From assembly GCA_019054805.1 (NCBI GenBank), contig JAHQIY010000006.1, positions 6,324,001-6,388,000 on the forward strand: a stretch of 64,000 nt of DNA, given 5' to 3'. The position numbers and the translations under genes are program-made. Each line of letters opens with the position of its first letter. Within the stretch, counting starts at the first letter, position 1. This stretch comes from Brachionus manjavacas (Eukaryota > Rotifera > Eurotatoria > Ploima > Brachionidae). Positions 10,901 to 19,538 of the stretch are shown here, piece by piece. The notes beneath the pieces were generated by a model that saw nothing but the letters and a program-made list of their open reading frames with translations, was not told the DNA's origin and did no database searches.

Positions 10901-13900
10901 TATTAAAGTGTCATTTATTTTGATTAAACGTCTATTAAAAAAAGATCAAATCGTCATTTATTTATATTAATTAGTCAACATAAAAATTAGTCAATTGAAT
11001 GTATGAATCGTAAATTAAAAGTAATAGTTGTCATTTTAAGTAATTAGTTATCACATAATAAAATTAAATGTTATAAAGTAAAGAATCTTTAAAAAAAAAT
11101 TTTAATCATAAAAAAATTAAAAAAATATTTTCAATTATTTCATTACTAATGCTTTTAATTCCTTTTTTGGTCGTCCTACTCCTCTTTATTTTCCTAAAGG
11201 TATGTCGCAAGCTTCAGCTGGAAAGGACTCGAATAATCCTTGGCTTTAATCAACACCAATTATATGCTTCCACATTATTAAATGGGATAACAGCGTTATT
11301 GTAGGAATTTGCTGCTAGGGTAGTCTCATTATTACCTTCTTCTATCTCAGTTTCAATTAAAGTGTTCCTTAAGTTGTCTTGAGATTCGATTTATTCGTCG
11401 AAAGCCTCATGAATATCTTCATAACCCCCCGATTCCCCATAAAATTATTTATTGGGGTCGTAAGATTCGAGCCATGGTTCATTGAAATAAGTTACCATTT
11501 TGACTATGACAATAAATACATTTAAGTTACATTTAATCTTTTTAATGACAATTAATACATTTAAGTTACATTTATTCTTTTCAATGACAATTAATACATT
11601 TAAGTTACATTTAATCTTTTTAATGACAATTAATACATTTAAGTTACATTTATTCTTGTCAATGACAATTAATACATTTAAGTTACATTAATTTTATTGA
11701 CGTTTAATCAAAATAAATGACGCTTTAATATGCGGCCTTATATTAATTATTAGGGTGTAAAAATAAATATTTTTTGGGCATTTATTTTTGTCAAAATTAT
11801 TGCAAAAGAAATAAAAACTGGTACAGAAAAATTATTGTTGAGTATTGTAAAAATGATTATTGAGTAGAATAAAATTTATTATTGGGTATAAGAAAAATTC
11901 GAACAAGTGTTCGAATAAAAATCCAAAATCCTCCGTTTTTTAATCTGAACTTACTCCTAATCCAAAGGGACGGAAAAATCTTTCTTTATCAATAGTTTCT
12001 GTAATTAGTATAGGAATTCCTTTACAAACTAGCTTGTAAGTTGCATATGCATGAAAATAAGTAGACATCAAAAAGTTATTAAATAATCTTATTGATTAGA
12101 GAGAAATAGAAAATTTAGCATCTGCATAGCTCCATCATATTTGGTGCATTTTGACGCTTTCTTTTCTATACTGTTTTCTGCATCATCGGCGTTGCAAATG
12201 TTTGAATCAGAGTTGTTTAAAAGTCTCAAAATAAAGTCCAAGTCTGGACTTAAAATTTTTTTTATTTTTAAAAACCTAACCACTTTTTTTTAAATTGCTA
12301 GATCAGACTTAATATCAAAAAATTTAAACCCTTGGGTGTCTAATGCATATTGATTTGCATTATTTCAGAATTTTCTTGTAATTTTAGCATAAAAGTCTTC
12401 ATAATTCTTCTTCAGTATTCAAAATTTTTAAAGTCAGGACTTGGAATTTTGAAAAAAAATTCACAAATAAAAGTCTCTGGCACGGACTTTTGAAAATAAA
12501 ATTAAAAAAGGTCGTACCAGGACTTGACTTGAGACTTGTGACTTTTAAACAACTCTGGTCTGAATAATTTCCCAAGTGGGCATTTTTCTTTTTTTCTTTT
12601 TTAGAGATTCATGGACTGTTATCTCCGTCTAAACATCGTTTTCCTTCTGACTGCCATAATATTCTGGCGCAAGCATTTTTTTGCGTAATTTTTATATTAA
12701 TTTATTTACGCAAATACCTTTTCCTTGTTATGTAATAGTAGTAGTAGTAGTAGTAGTAGTAATAAGAACTGCAGTATAGAATACATCTACACTAACATCA
12801 AGTTGAGCTGTGGCAGTCTTTCTTCGCTTTCTCTGCACCATTCCAAACACTTTTTTATCAATACCCGATTTGAAGCTATTGACTGTTTCAACATTCACCA
12901 CATTTTGTGGCAAATCATTCCACCTTGACACAATTCTGTTCGTTAAGAAATTATACCTATATGAGCCCCGTTTACTAATTTCTCTTATAAACCTCATGTT
13001 ATGCTCTCTTCTAAGATTCATTTTCAAACTTTTTGCAAAGTTCACTCCATTCACCAAGTTGATTTTCTCATGGCCGTTGACTATTTTAAACATCTGAATT
13101 AAATCTTCTCTTGTTCTGCGCTCTTCATTAGTTCTAGGGATTCAAGTCTATCTTCGTATGATTTTTTCTTGAAATATTTGACCAATTTGGTTGCACGTCT
13201 CTTAACTTTCTCAATCATATTTATACTTGCTTTGGTTGAAGGATTCCACGTACTAACGGCGTATTCAAGATGAGGTCTGACAACTCCTGGTTATAAAAGT
13301 CCGTTTGAACTTTATTTGAAATCCCTAGAATCTTTAAATCGTCTGCGTAAGAGAGACTCGGACTTTGAATCAACCCTAATAGGTTGTTTATATACAAAAT
13401 GGGACCTAAGACAGATCTCTGTGAAACATCACTTGAAACTTTCTCCCACTTTGATGTAACATTACCAAGGACTATTCTTTGTGTTCTCCCTACAAAAAAT
13501 GATTTTATCCATTCATACAGCTTCTCGACTATACCATCCCCATATAATTTTAATAATTTAAAATTTCCAATCATTAATATGAATATTTAGATTGTTTTTA
13601 TTTAAATAATTAAACACTTAGATAAATTAATACTCTAAATGATTTTTTATACACTCATTTTATTTTTTTAGACCTCAAATAAACATTTAAATACTTTAAT
13701 AACACTCTTTCAATATTTTAAGCACTCAAATTAATTATCTAATATCCAAATTGATTTTTATCTAAATACCCACTTAAGTACTAGCCATTTTTTTTTTAGA
13801 AATATTGCTTTAAATATTTCTACACAAAAAAACTAAGAGAAATTAGTCGAAATTAATCAGATTAAATTTTAAAGTAAGATTCAAGAAAATTCCAAGACCC

Positions 13901-15709
13901 GCCCAAAGATATCTTGGGTTTTCGAAAACTCCAAAAATTCATGCATCCAGACCGTTTTGAAAATTGATAAAAAATGGGTTTTTGCCACTTTTTCGAAGGC
14001 GATAAAACTCTTGCTATTTTACTTTTTCACTTCTGTAAAAAGTATTATATAGAACTTTTTAAGTTCTTTAGTTTGAGCATCTAATAATTGCGGTTGCTAA
14101 AAAATTTACCATTCTACATTTAGAAAAAATTACTAAATTAATTTTTTGACGATTTTATCCTTTTTTTTTTATAAAATAGAAACCAGATCCAAAAACAAAG
14201 GCTTTTACATTAGTTAAAGTGAATGGTAATCTAAAAATAAAAATAATTAAGAATAAATTTGAAAAAAATTTTCAAGACAAGTCAAGATTTACATTTGGTA
14301 AATCGCTATGGTTAGTTTGGGTATTGTTGTTTCGAGTGGCAACCAAGACCCAGCAGCCATCGGGGTTCGCAAGCAAATTCATGGTGAACATATGGGCAAC
14401 TCTTTGTTTGGCATTCACAGCGTCCTACACGGCCAATCTTGCCGCATTCATGATCATCCGTGAAGAGTATCCGGATCTGAAAGGAGTAGAGGACCCAAGG
14501 CTCACCAATCCCTACGGCTACAAACCGGCGTATAAATTCGGAACTGTGAGCAGTGGAAGTACCGAGGAAATAATTAAAAAAAATCACCCCATAATGTATG
14601 ACTACATGAAAAAATACATGGCAAACAACGCTTCGCATGGAATCGATTTGGTCAAGAGGAGAAAATTAGACGCTTTTTTATATGATGCAGTAATTCTGGA
14701 CTATAGAGCGGGACAGGACGATGGATGCAAGTTAAGAGTGGTCGGGTCATGGTACTCGATGACTGGCTATGGCATTGCTCTACCCAAGGGCTCCAAGTAC
14801 AAAGAAATGATAGACAGAAAAATTGTCGAATACTCGCACTCGGGCGAACTAGAACGCACACAAAGGTTCTGGTTTTCGGGCACATGCAAGAATGTCGAGG
14901 AGAGCAGCCGCAACAGCGACCAGTTCGGGCTCTTACAGTCCTCATCAGTATTTATTCTCTTACTTGCTGGAATTGTGATAGCAGCCATTATTTTATTTGC
15001 AGACATATCTTTCAGTTCTTACATATCAAAAAAATTCCAAAAAGTTTGGTTCTATGAAAATTCTTCTGACAAATATGCCGAGCTAAATGCAAGAATAATT
15101 GAAAATTTATTAGTAAGTTTAAATAGAAAGGGTGTCTAGCGAGGGGATGTAGCTCAGATGGTAGAGCGCTCGCTTAGCATGCGAGAGGTACCGGGATCGA
15201 TACCCGGCATCTCCAGGCCGTGATAGTATAGTGGTCAGTACTTCTCGTTGTGGCCGAGAGAACCCAGTTTCGAATACTGGTCACGGCATATTTTTTTAAT
15301 TCCTTATTTTTTTTCAGATTTCAAAAGAAAATTCAAAAATAATGAAAAACGTCTGCTGTGCAAATATGGACTGTTTGCATGAGAGAAATAGACTAAAAAA
15401 AGAGCTTGTTTATCTCAGATCTTTGATAAAGTAAAAGTGGAAAAAATTTTAATTATTTAAAAAATTTTAATTTTTAGAGACAAATTTTATGCTGAAAAAA
15501 ATGATCAAATCTATTCACAATCGATTCCGAATTTGATTAGTGCTCAACACAGAGATAATAATGACTGTTTTTCTGAAAAAGAGAATCGCCCATTAAACCA
15601 TGATTCAAAATCAAGAGTTCAAAGAAAAATTTGCAAATTAAATTCGGAAAAAATGAGCGAATTTTCGGAATTTGTTAAGAAGCGAAACGAGCTTGAAACA
15701 TTCATTTAG
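4920..15709 (+). CDS. NMDA-type ionotropic glutamate receptor subunit (GluN2-like), 12 exons
   Basis: Proposed exons: 4920-5188, 5240-5441, 7728-8035, 8084-8226, 8281-8479, 8530-8653, 9823-10028, 10090-10415, 10459-10616, 14180-15112, 15318-15430, 15478-15709. All junctions are GT/AG and phases fit, giving about 1070 residues. Order: signal peptide (MMIWLDFTMVILC), amino-terminal domain to about residue 420, ligand lobe S1, M1 (about 600-620), pore loop, M3 with the invariant SYTANLAAFM (727-736), lobe S2, M4 and a cytoplasmic tail. Ligand contacts kept are Ser553, Arg560, GST in 'FGTVSSGSTEE' and Asp in 'DAFLYDAVIL'. The Thr that normally sits two after Ser553 is Lys555, and the pore N site is Arg697. 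The C-terminus ETFI fits a class I PDZ ligand. Family: glutamate-gated cation channel of synapses, acting with GluN1. The 3' flank has AATAAA at 15722. Exon 3's acceptor and exon 1 are the least certain. Confidence 0.85.
6150..6422 (-). pseudogene. Tc1/mariner-like transposase C-terminus (left copy)
   Basis: The frame contains EWDELKRFIRANDPQNNEEL and ends ISRLKK. In Tc1/mariner (DDE_3 fold) transposases the third catalytic acidic residue lies just before, in 'SPDLNPIE.vW.elK'. Here the catalytic motif itself is missing from this copy, so only the C-terminal tail survives. Confidence 0.55.
6520..6650 (+). pseudogene. Tc1/mariner-like transposase fragment (right copy)
   Basis: The plus strand reads SAYSPDLSPI, a TAA in place of the catalytic Glu codon, then MVWNGLKRFIRANDPQN and a stop. 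This is the DDE_3 'aYSPDLnPIE.vW..lK' block. It is the inverted counterpart of the minus-strand copy at 6150-6422. Confidence 0.6.
7134..7203. repeat. direct repeat of 5766-5836 flanking the Tc1-like insertion
   Basis: Both sites contain CCCCATTTTCCTTGAAGAG, then a variable spacer, then AAAATGTGCT. The copy at 5766-5836 ends a few bases before the TA of the Tc1-like element. The repeat therefore existed in the intron as at least two copies, or was duplicated around the insertion. The rest of 6920-7727 is AT-rich intron with nothing else recognised. Confidence 0.5.
8685..8757 (-). tRNA. tRNA-Thr (anticodon UGU)
   Basis: On the minus strand this folds as a full cloverleaf. The acceptor GCCTCCA pairs with TGGGGGC, the D arm is GCTC...GAGC, the anticodon stem CCAGT/ACTGG carries loop CTTGTAA (UGU), and the T arm is GGGAG-TTCGATC-CTCCC. 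A box (TAGCTCAGTGG) and B box are good, and a T6 terminator follows. It lies antisense in intron 6 of the NMDA receptor gene, and its 72-nt body is identical to two other copies within 1.1 kb. Confidence 0.95.
8970..9140 (-). CDS. short nested reading frame, unknown
   Basis: From an ATG at 9116 the minus strand encodes 48 residues beginning MEFDILGKKTYDN and ending TSGILIKF, with protein-like composition. Immediately upstream on the same strand a T-run followed by AG at about 9141 looks like a splice acceptor, so this could be a last exon or a transposon leftover. It lies inside receptor intron 6 between two antisense tRNA-Thr genes. No family recognised. Confidence 0.2.
9304..9376 (-). tRNA. 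tRNA-Thr (anticodon UGU), second copy
   Basis: The 72-nt body matches the copy at 8685-8757 base for base, in the same antisense orientation within receptor intron 6. The downstream T-run (TTTTT) provides a Pol III terminator. The flanks differ from those of the other copies, so only the tRNA body is shared. Confidence 0.95.
9718..9790 (+). tRNA. tRNA-Thr (anticodon UGU), third copy
   Basis: Identical in body to the two antisense copies but oriented with the receptor gene. It ends 33 nt before receptor exon 7. TTATTTTTC follows as terminator. Transcription by Pol III from here points straight into exon 7. Confidence 0.95.
10698..10768 (+). pseudogene. TMEM106 C-terminal fragment in receptor intron 9
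   Basis: The plus strand reads ILSSFTVIDQNSN, then QYIYCFAKTLYRY and TGA. The genuine TMEM106 gene at 17191-18031 (-) ends QYIYCSNKTLYRY and TGA, and the DNA is nearly identical over the last 45 bases. Upstream similarity fades quickly and a TGA interrupts the frame, so this is a short copied fragment about 6.5 kb from its source, in the opposite orientation. Confidence 0.75.
11130..11300 (-). pseudogene. SWIM/AT-hook MULE protein C-terminus
   Basis: The minus-strand frame reads MWKHIIGVD, stop, GLFESFPAEACDIPLGK, stop, RGVGRPKKELKAL. It matches the 'CKHiig.....f.P.e...ip.g.KR..GRPKk' ending seen at 46530-46791 and 33750-34370, including the AT-hook-like GRPKK. Two in-frame stops show decay. 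It is the core of the TIR element at 10901-11730. Confidence 0.6.
11506..11690. repeat. 39-bp minisatellite, 4.7 units
   Basis: Units start at 11506, 11545, 11584, 11623 and 11662, each beginning ATGACAAT and containing ACATTTAAGTTACATTTA. Two unit types alternate (…AATCTTTTTA and …TTCTTTTCA-like), so the higher-order period is 78 bp. Because 39 is a multiple of three the array stays open in one frame, but I do not regard it as coding. It forms the right arm of the MULE-like element. Confidence 0.85.
12208..12557. mobile_element. hAT-type MITE with 8-bp target duplication
   Basis: The left end is CAGAGTTGTTTAAAAGTC and the reverse complement of the right end is the same. CAGAG.TG termini are typical of hAT elements. 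The flanks GTTTGAAT (left) and GTCTGAAT (right) match at 7 of 8 positions, as a hAT target duplication should. The interior repeats AAGTC and GGACTT words on both strands and codes for nothing recognisable. Confidence 0.75.
12728..13600 (-). pseudogene. CR1-like non-LTR retrotransposon, RT and C-terminus
   Basis: Read from 13574 downward: VSQRSVLGPILYINNL and SYADDLKILG (RT motifs with YADD), then VRPHLEYAVSTWNPSTK, KVKRRATKLV and SYEDRLESL. Then FRCLKIVNG, and finally NFLTNRIVSRWNDLPQNVV with NSFKSGIDK. This is the standard order of a CR1/L2-clade ORF2 C-terminus. Frameshifts near 13090-13220 break it. The 3' end on the minus strand runs into an (ACT)n microsatellite at 12737-12766. It lies in receptor intron 9. 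Confidence 0.8.
13601..14179. other. remaining part of receptor intron 9
   Basis: The first 180 bp repeat words such as ACACTC and ACTCAAAT between A/T runs, resembling an arm of a keyword-arm element, but no partner arm or core was found. The rest is AT-rich intron ending at the acceptor AG at 14178-14179. Confidence 0.4.
15143..15215 (+). tRNA. tRNA-Ala (anticodon AGC)
   Basis: Acceptor GGGGATG pairs with CATCTCC with discriminator A. The D arm is GCTC...GAGC, the anticodon stem CTCGC/GCGAG carries loop TTAGCAT (AGC), and the T arm is CCGGG-ATCGATA-CCCGG. It lies in the 205-nt intron between exons 10 and 11 of the NMDA receptor gene. No T-run follows it: the tRNA-His gene begins one base later, so the pair is probably transcribed as one precursor. 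Confidence 0.95.
15217..15288 (+). tRNA. tRNA-His (anticodon GUG)
   Basis: Acceptor GCCGTGA pairs with TCACGGC with discriminator A. The anticodon stem TCTCG/CGAGA carries loop TTGTGGC (GUG), and the T arm is CCAGT-TTCGAAT-ACTGG. The single base separating it from tRNA-Ala is a G at the -1 position; in most eukaryotes G-1 is added after transcription, so the genomic G may be coincidence. A T7 run follows at 15291 as terminator. Receptor exon 11 starts 29 nt downstream. Confidence 0.95.
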
Positions 15710-17190
15710 GATTTTGGTTAAAATAAAATGTTAATTATTATTTAGTTATTTTATTTAGATAGAAAAAAAATAAGATTCAAAATTTTAGTAAAATGGTGTT
15801 GATTGTTTAAAAAATTTGATAACGTAATAAACTATTATGATTACTTCATTTCTTTCTAACTTTGTTTTCACTTTTAAAGTAAATCAAAAAAATATTTAAA
15901 AGAACTAATGATCAAGATAATTAAAAGAAAGACATGCATCATATAATAATAATGTTATCATTTTTTTCTTCAAATATTTGTAACCCAAGAGTTGTATTTA
16001 GTATTTTTTAAATTCAAGAAAATAAATATATATGTATTTTTTTTAGTTTCTGTCGAAAACTAAAATTGAAAAATTAATTTATTTAAAAATTTTTAGATTT
16101 ATTTATCTTTATCGAAAATGCACAATTGAATTGAATCAAACTCCAGCAGCATTTATTAGAAATCTGAGGAAACCTTTTTCAAAGAATTTTTTAATATGAC
16201 AAATTTATTTTTTTCTTTTTTTTAAAGAAATTTTACTGTAAATAATTTTATTTCTTATTAAATAATAAAAAAATAATTTTTTTTTAATTACTTAATTATT
16301 TTTTTACCAAGCTTCATTTGACGTTCGCCCAAAAAATTTCACTAAATGATAAAATATTTCAAAAATGCCAAGGCTTCAAAATTTATCAATTCTTTAAATT
16401 CCATGATTTGAAAGATGTGACTTTTTTTTAAAAAATGGCTCAAATTTCAAAACGTATTTTTAAAGAGTTATTAAAATTTGACTTTAAAAAAATTGAGTAT
16501 AATTTGAGATTTATTATTTATTTCTTGAAATTTTCACAAAATTGATCTTATAAAAAATCAACTAAGTTTTACTAAGAAATGTCCGTCTTTTTGTTAAGTC
16601 TCATAAATTTTTTTAGTTTTTTCTGATCATTAATTTTAATATTTTTTAGAAATTTTTTGAACTAAAATAAAAATACCATGAGCTTGTTGTTATTTATTCG
16701 TTTTGATTCTCATTGACAAAATTGAATATAAAGAATAAAGTACAATTTATTTTCTAATCTTTCCATTTTTAGTGATACGCCAAATTTTTTTTTCAACATA
16801 TATCAAATTATTTAACATTTGGCAAGTTTTTTTTCTTATTTTAAAATTTTTGAAATTTTCTATTTAAGTAAAATAGACTAAAAAAAGAATCTAGTATAAA
16901 TAGAAAGCTGCCTCGAAGACAATTCCAAAAAGCTTAGTTCTAATTTTTAAAGTTGTAAAAGTTTGTTATTTAAATTTCTATTTCTTAGAAGAAGTCGAAA
17001 AAGAAAGTCCTTATTTTAGTGTATGAGTTTATAAATTTTGATAAAAGTTTTGATTTTATAGTTCGAATAATTTTTGTTCAAAAATTCAATTTCTATTTTT
17101 AGTTTTTCAGTGAAAAAATATTTCTAAAAAAAAATCATATAATTTTAAGTCAATAATTGTAAAAAATTTATTTAATTATTTTAAAATTAA
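15710..17190. other. AT-rich gap between convergent genes
   Basis: This separates the 3' ends of the NMDA receptor gene and the TMEM106 gene. AATAAA at 15722-15727 can serve the receptor transcript and TTTATT at 17168-17173 (AATAAA on the minus strand) the TMEM106 transcript. Nothing else is recognisable. Confidence 0.5.
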
Positions 17191-18031
17191 TCAATATCGA
17201 TATAGAGTTTTATTGGAGCAGTAGATGTATTGAATTCGGCTTGTGTCCTGTAGTAAACTGCTGTCCCACAAAGTCGAGAATGTGAACGACGAAGATATCA
17301 AGCAGAACAAGTTGTTTAGAACTCCGGTAATGCAAAGACCTGCATACGGATCGTTCAATGAATACATAATATATTTAACAAAAACACTGAAATCCACATT
17401 GGCTCTAGATGGTAAAACAAAATCTTTTGTATAAGAAATTTTGGGTAGTGTTATGTGAGAATTCCGATTAAGCTGAAGTGACAAATTTTTCAAACTAACT
17501 GAAAAGTAATTTTCGTTTTTTATTCGAAACACTTCTTCGAACTCGAGGATAATTCCAAGAGTGGTCGAATTTTTGTCTGTTATTAAGGTAAAGTTGTAAG
17601 GATAAACATCAGATTTCACAGCTGAAATGATTATTTTGCGCGGCGAAAGCCAGAACACAAGCAATATGACAATTACAATGCATATGGATAGAGTCAACAG
17701 CATCCACAGCCATCTTTTTTTTAAATTTTACCAAAAAATTTTAAAATTTTAATTAGAAAGTTACATTCTTTTTGGTTTAAGTCGATTGTCGGACACAGGT
17801 ATCAAAGCGACTAGCTTGTTCTCTTCCTCTGAATGAATGGATTAAATTTTTTTAATTTATTTTCAGTGGTTTACCTTGATAGATTTTTCCTGTTCCTTTG
17901 CAAGTTGGACATTTTTTCTCTCTGTTCAAAAATGTTTTGTAATTAGATTTGCACGGTTCCTGGCAGCTTTCGTGGTCTAGATCAAGTAGAACTGACCTAC
18001 TGCTGTCGCTTCTTAAGTTTCCCTCAACCAT
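17191..18031 (-). CDS. TMEM106: TMEM106 family lysosomal membrane protein
   Basis: Three exons on the minus strand, 18031-17875, 17828-17765 and 17713-17191, with GT/AG introns of 46 and 51 nt, give 247 residues (human TMEM106B has 274). The N-terminal cytosolic part has the family's cysteine motif CPTCKGTGKI, followed by NKLVALIPVSDNRLKP, which is close to vertebrate 'NqLVALIPySDqRLkP'. One transmembrane helix follows (about residues 74-95), then the lumenal LEA-like beta domain with several N-x-S/T sites and Cys residues, ending QYIYCSNKTLYRY. Vertebrate members sit in late endosomes and lysosomes and affect acidification and trafficking; the role here is inferred from family. The gene is divergent from the peroxidase gene. 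Confidence 0.88.
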
Positions 18032-19538
18032 TACCCAGTTTTGTTTTCAAGTTATCAAGTTATTTTAGAAATATGTTTGAAAAAATATAAAAATTTTCTA
18101 TTTTTTGTTTAATCTAACATTTCCAAGTCATAAGACCCTTACTTTATCAAACAAAGAGAATGTAAGTCACAATCGTAATTAAAAAATTTCAAGTCAATGT
18201 GAGTCCAATGGGATTATGATGAACAGCGCTGATTCACTTTTAGTTATTATGATTTGTACATGTATTTCTTTTTCTAATCTAATTTAAAAATTTGAATTAT
18301 TTTTTTTACGAATTAAGGTAACAAAATTTTGAATTTCTCCTCAAAATCTGTGTGATTTAATTCTCATGATTTCATTTTTGAATGTCAAGACAAACTGTCA
18401 AAAAATTTAGAATTAGAATGCTAAAAAAAATGAATTTGAAATTTTTGTCAATTATGAAAATTAAAACAAAATTATTAGTCTTTGCGAAAAAAATTTTTTT
18501 TTGAACTTTAGATAGCATTTGAATATTATTCTTTAATTTTTGTTAGGAGTTTTTTTTTTTCTTAATAGAAGATTTAAAATTTAATTTTTTATCATTAAAA
18601 AAGAAAAATCAAATTTAGTTAGTCTTTTTATTAAATATTAGGGCGGTCTTAAAATTGATGTTTTCATAAAGTCATAAAAAAAAGAATAAATTTCATTTTT
18701 TTTTAAATTAGAATCTGAGCTTGGTATAAAATTTCTAGAAATATTTTCTCTTGCAAATTATTTTTAAATTGTTTACAATTTAATGCTATTTTGAATTAAA
18801 TTAAAAAACTTTACTTTATAGCCAGCACCAAAAACTGAAAAATTTGAAAAAAAGTACATGGGCTAGGTAAGCGAGATTTTTGCATGAAATCGATGGTCTT
18901 AGACATTTATACTTTGACCATTTTAGACATTTACTTATGGAATAATTCATTTAAAACTTGAATTAAGTTTTGAATAAAATTTGGTGCTGACAAACAGCTT
19001 TTTTTTATTATTCATTAAATTTAAGTTTTTAAAAATTTAACACAATATATAACTAAAGTCTGTGCTTAATTAATTTTATCATATTTTTCCCAAAGTTGCT
19101 GATTGTTGCTTTATTTCGTTTTTTATTTGACAGAAAATTTTTATTGAAGGTCTAAAGTTAAATCATGTGTTTTGAAGTCAGAAAATTATTCTTTGAAATT
19201 TAAAAAAAAAAAAAAAATTAAATAACAACAAAAAAATGTCTATTATTTCAAAAAATAAATAAAAAATTCAAGTTGAATGAAAATTTTTTTTTATTTTTTT
19301 AATGATTTTCATAAATTTTAAAAATAGAAATAAAAATTTTAAAAGCCAATTTTTAATTTTTTTAACTTTGAACAAACAGCTTTAATTATTTAGCATGTAT
19401 TGCTGAGATATTAATTAAATTAAGATTTAACTGCACATATTAATGCCATATTGTTATCAAATTTTAAAATTCAAGTCATCTGAATTTTATAAATATATTA
19501 AAATGTACTGTTTATCGAAAATTTTTTAATTTTCAACC
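18032..19538. other. shared upstream region of TMEM106 and peroxidase genes
   Basis: About 1.5 kb of AT-rich DNA lies between two divergent start codons. No coding frame, TIR pair or RNA gene was found. Long T and A runs prevent confident calling of TATA boxes. Confidence 0.45.

Larger units (their letters stand above)
10901..11730. mobile_element. MULE-like element with TIRs, in receptor intron 9
   Basis: The left end reads TATTAAAGTGTCATTTATTT then TGATTAAACGTC. The reverse complement of the right end is the same but for one base (AAGCGTC for AAGTGTC). Both arms repeat the word GTCATT/TGTCAT between A/T runs; in the right arm this has become a 39-bp minisatellite. The core (11130-11300) keeps the C-terminus of a SWIM/AT-hook protein on the minus strand. 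No 9-bp target duplication could be identified. Confidence 0.65.

Noticed and set aside
11500-11691. 63-codon open frame of repeated MTINTFKLH units
   Set aside because: It is a minisatellite whose 39-bp unit is divisible by three. There is no ATG-led gene context and it lies in a transposon arm.
14219-14221. GTG as a start codon of a separate 306-residue receptor protein
   Set aside because: It is internal to exon 10. The preceding 13 codons are open from the acceptor AG at 14178-14179 and continue the M1-pore linker.
15113-15139. TAG at 15137 as the true end of the NMDA receptor protein
   Set aside because: A strong GTAAGT donor at 15113 and acceptors at 15317 and 15477 continue the frame through a sensible tail ending in a PDZ-ligand-like ETFI.
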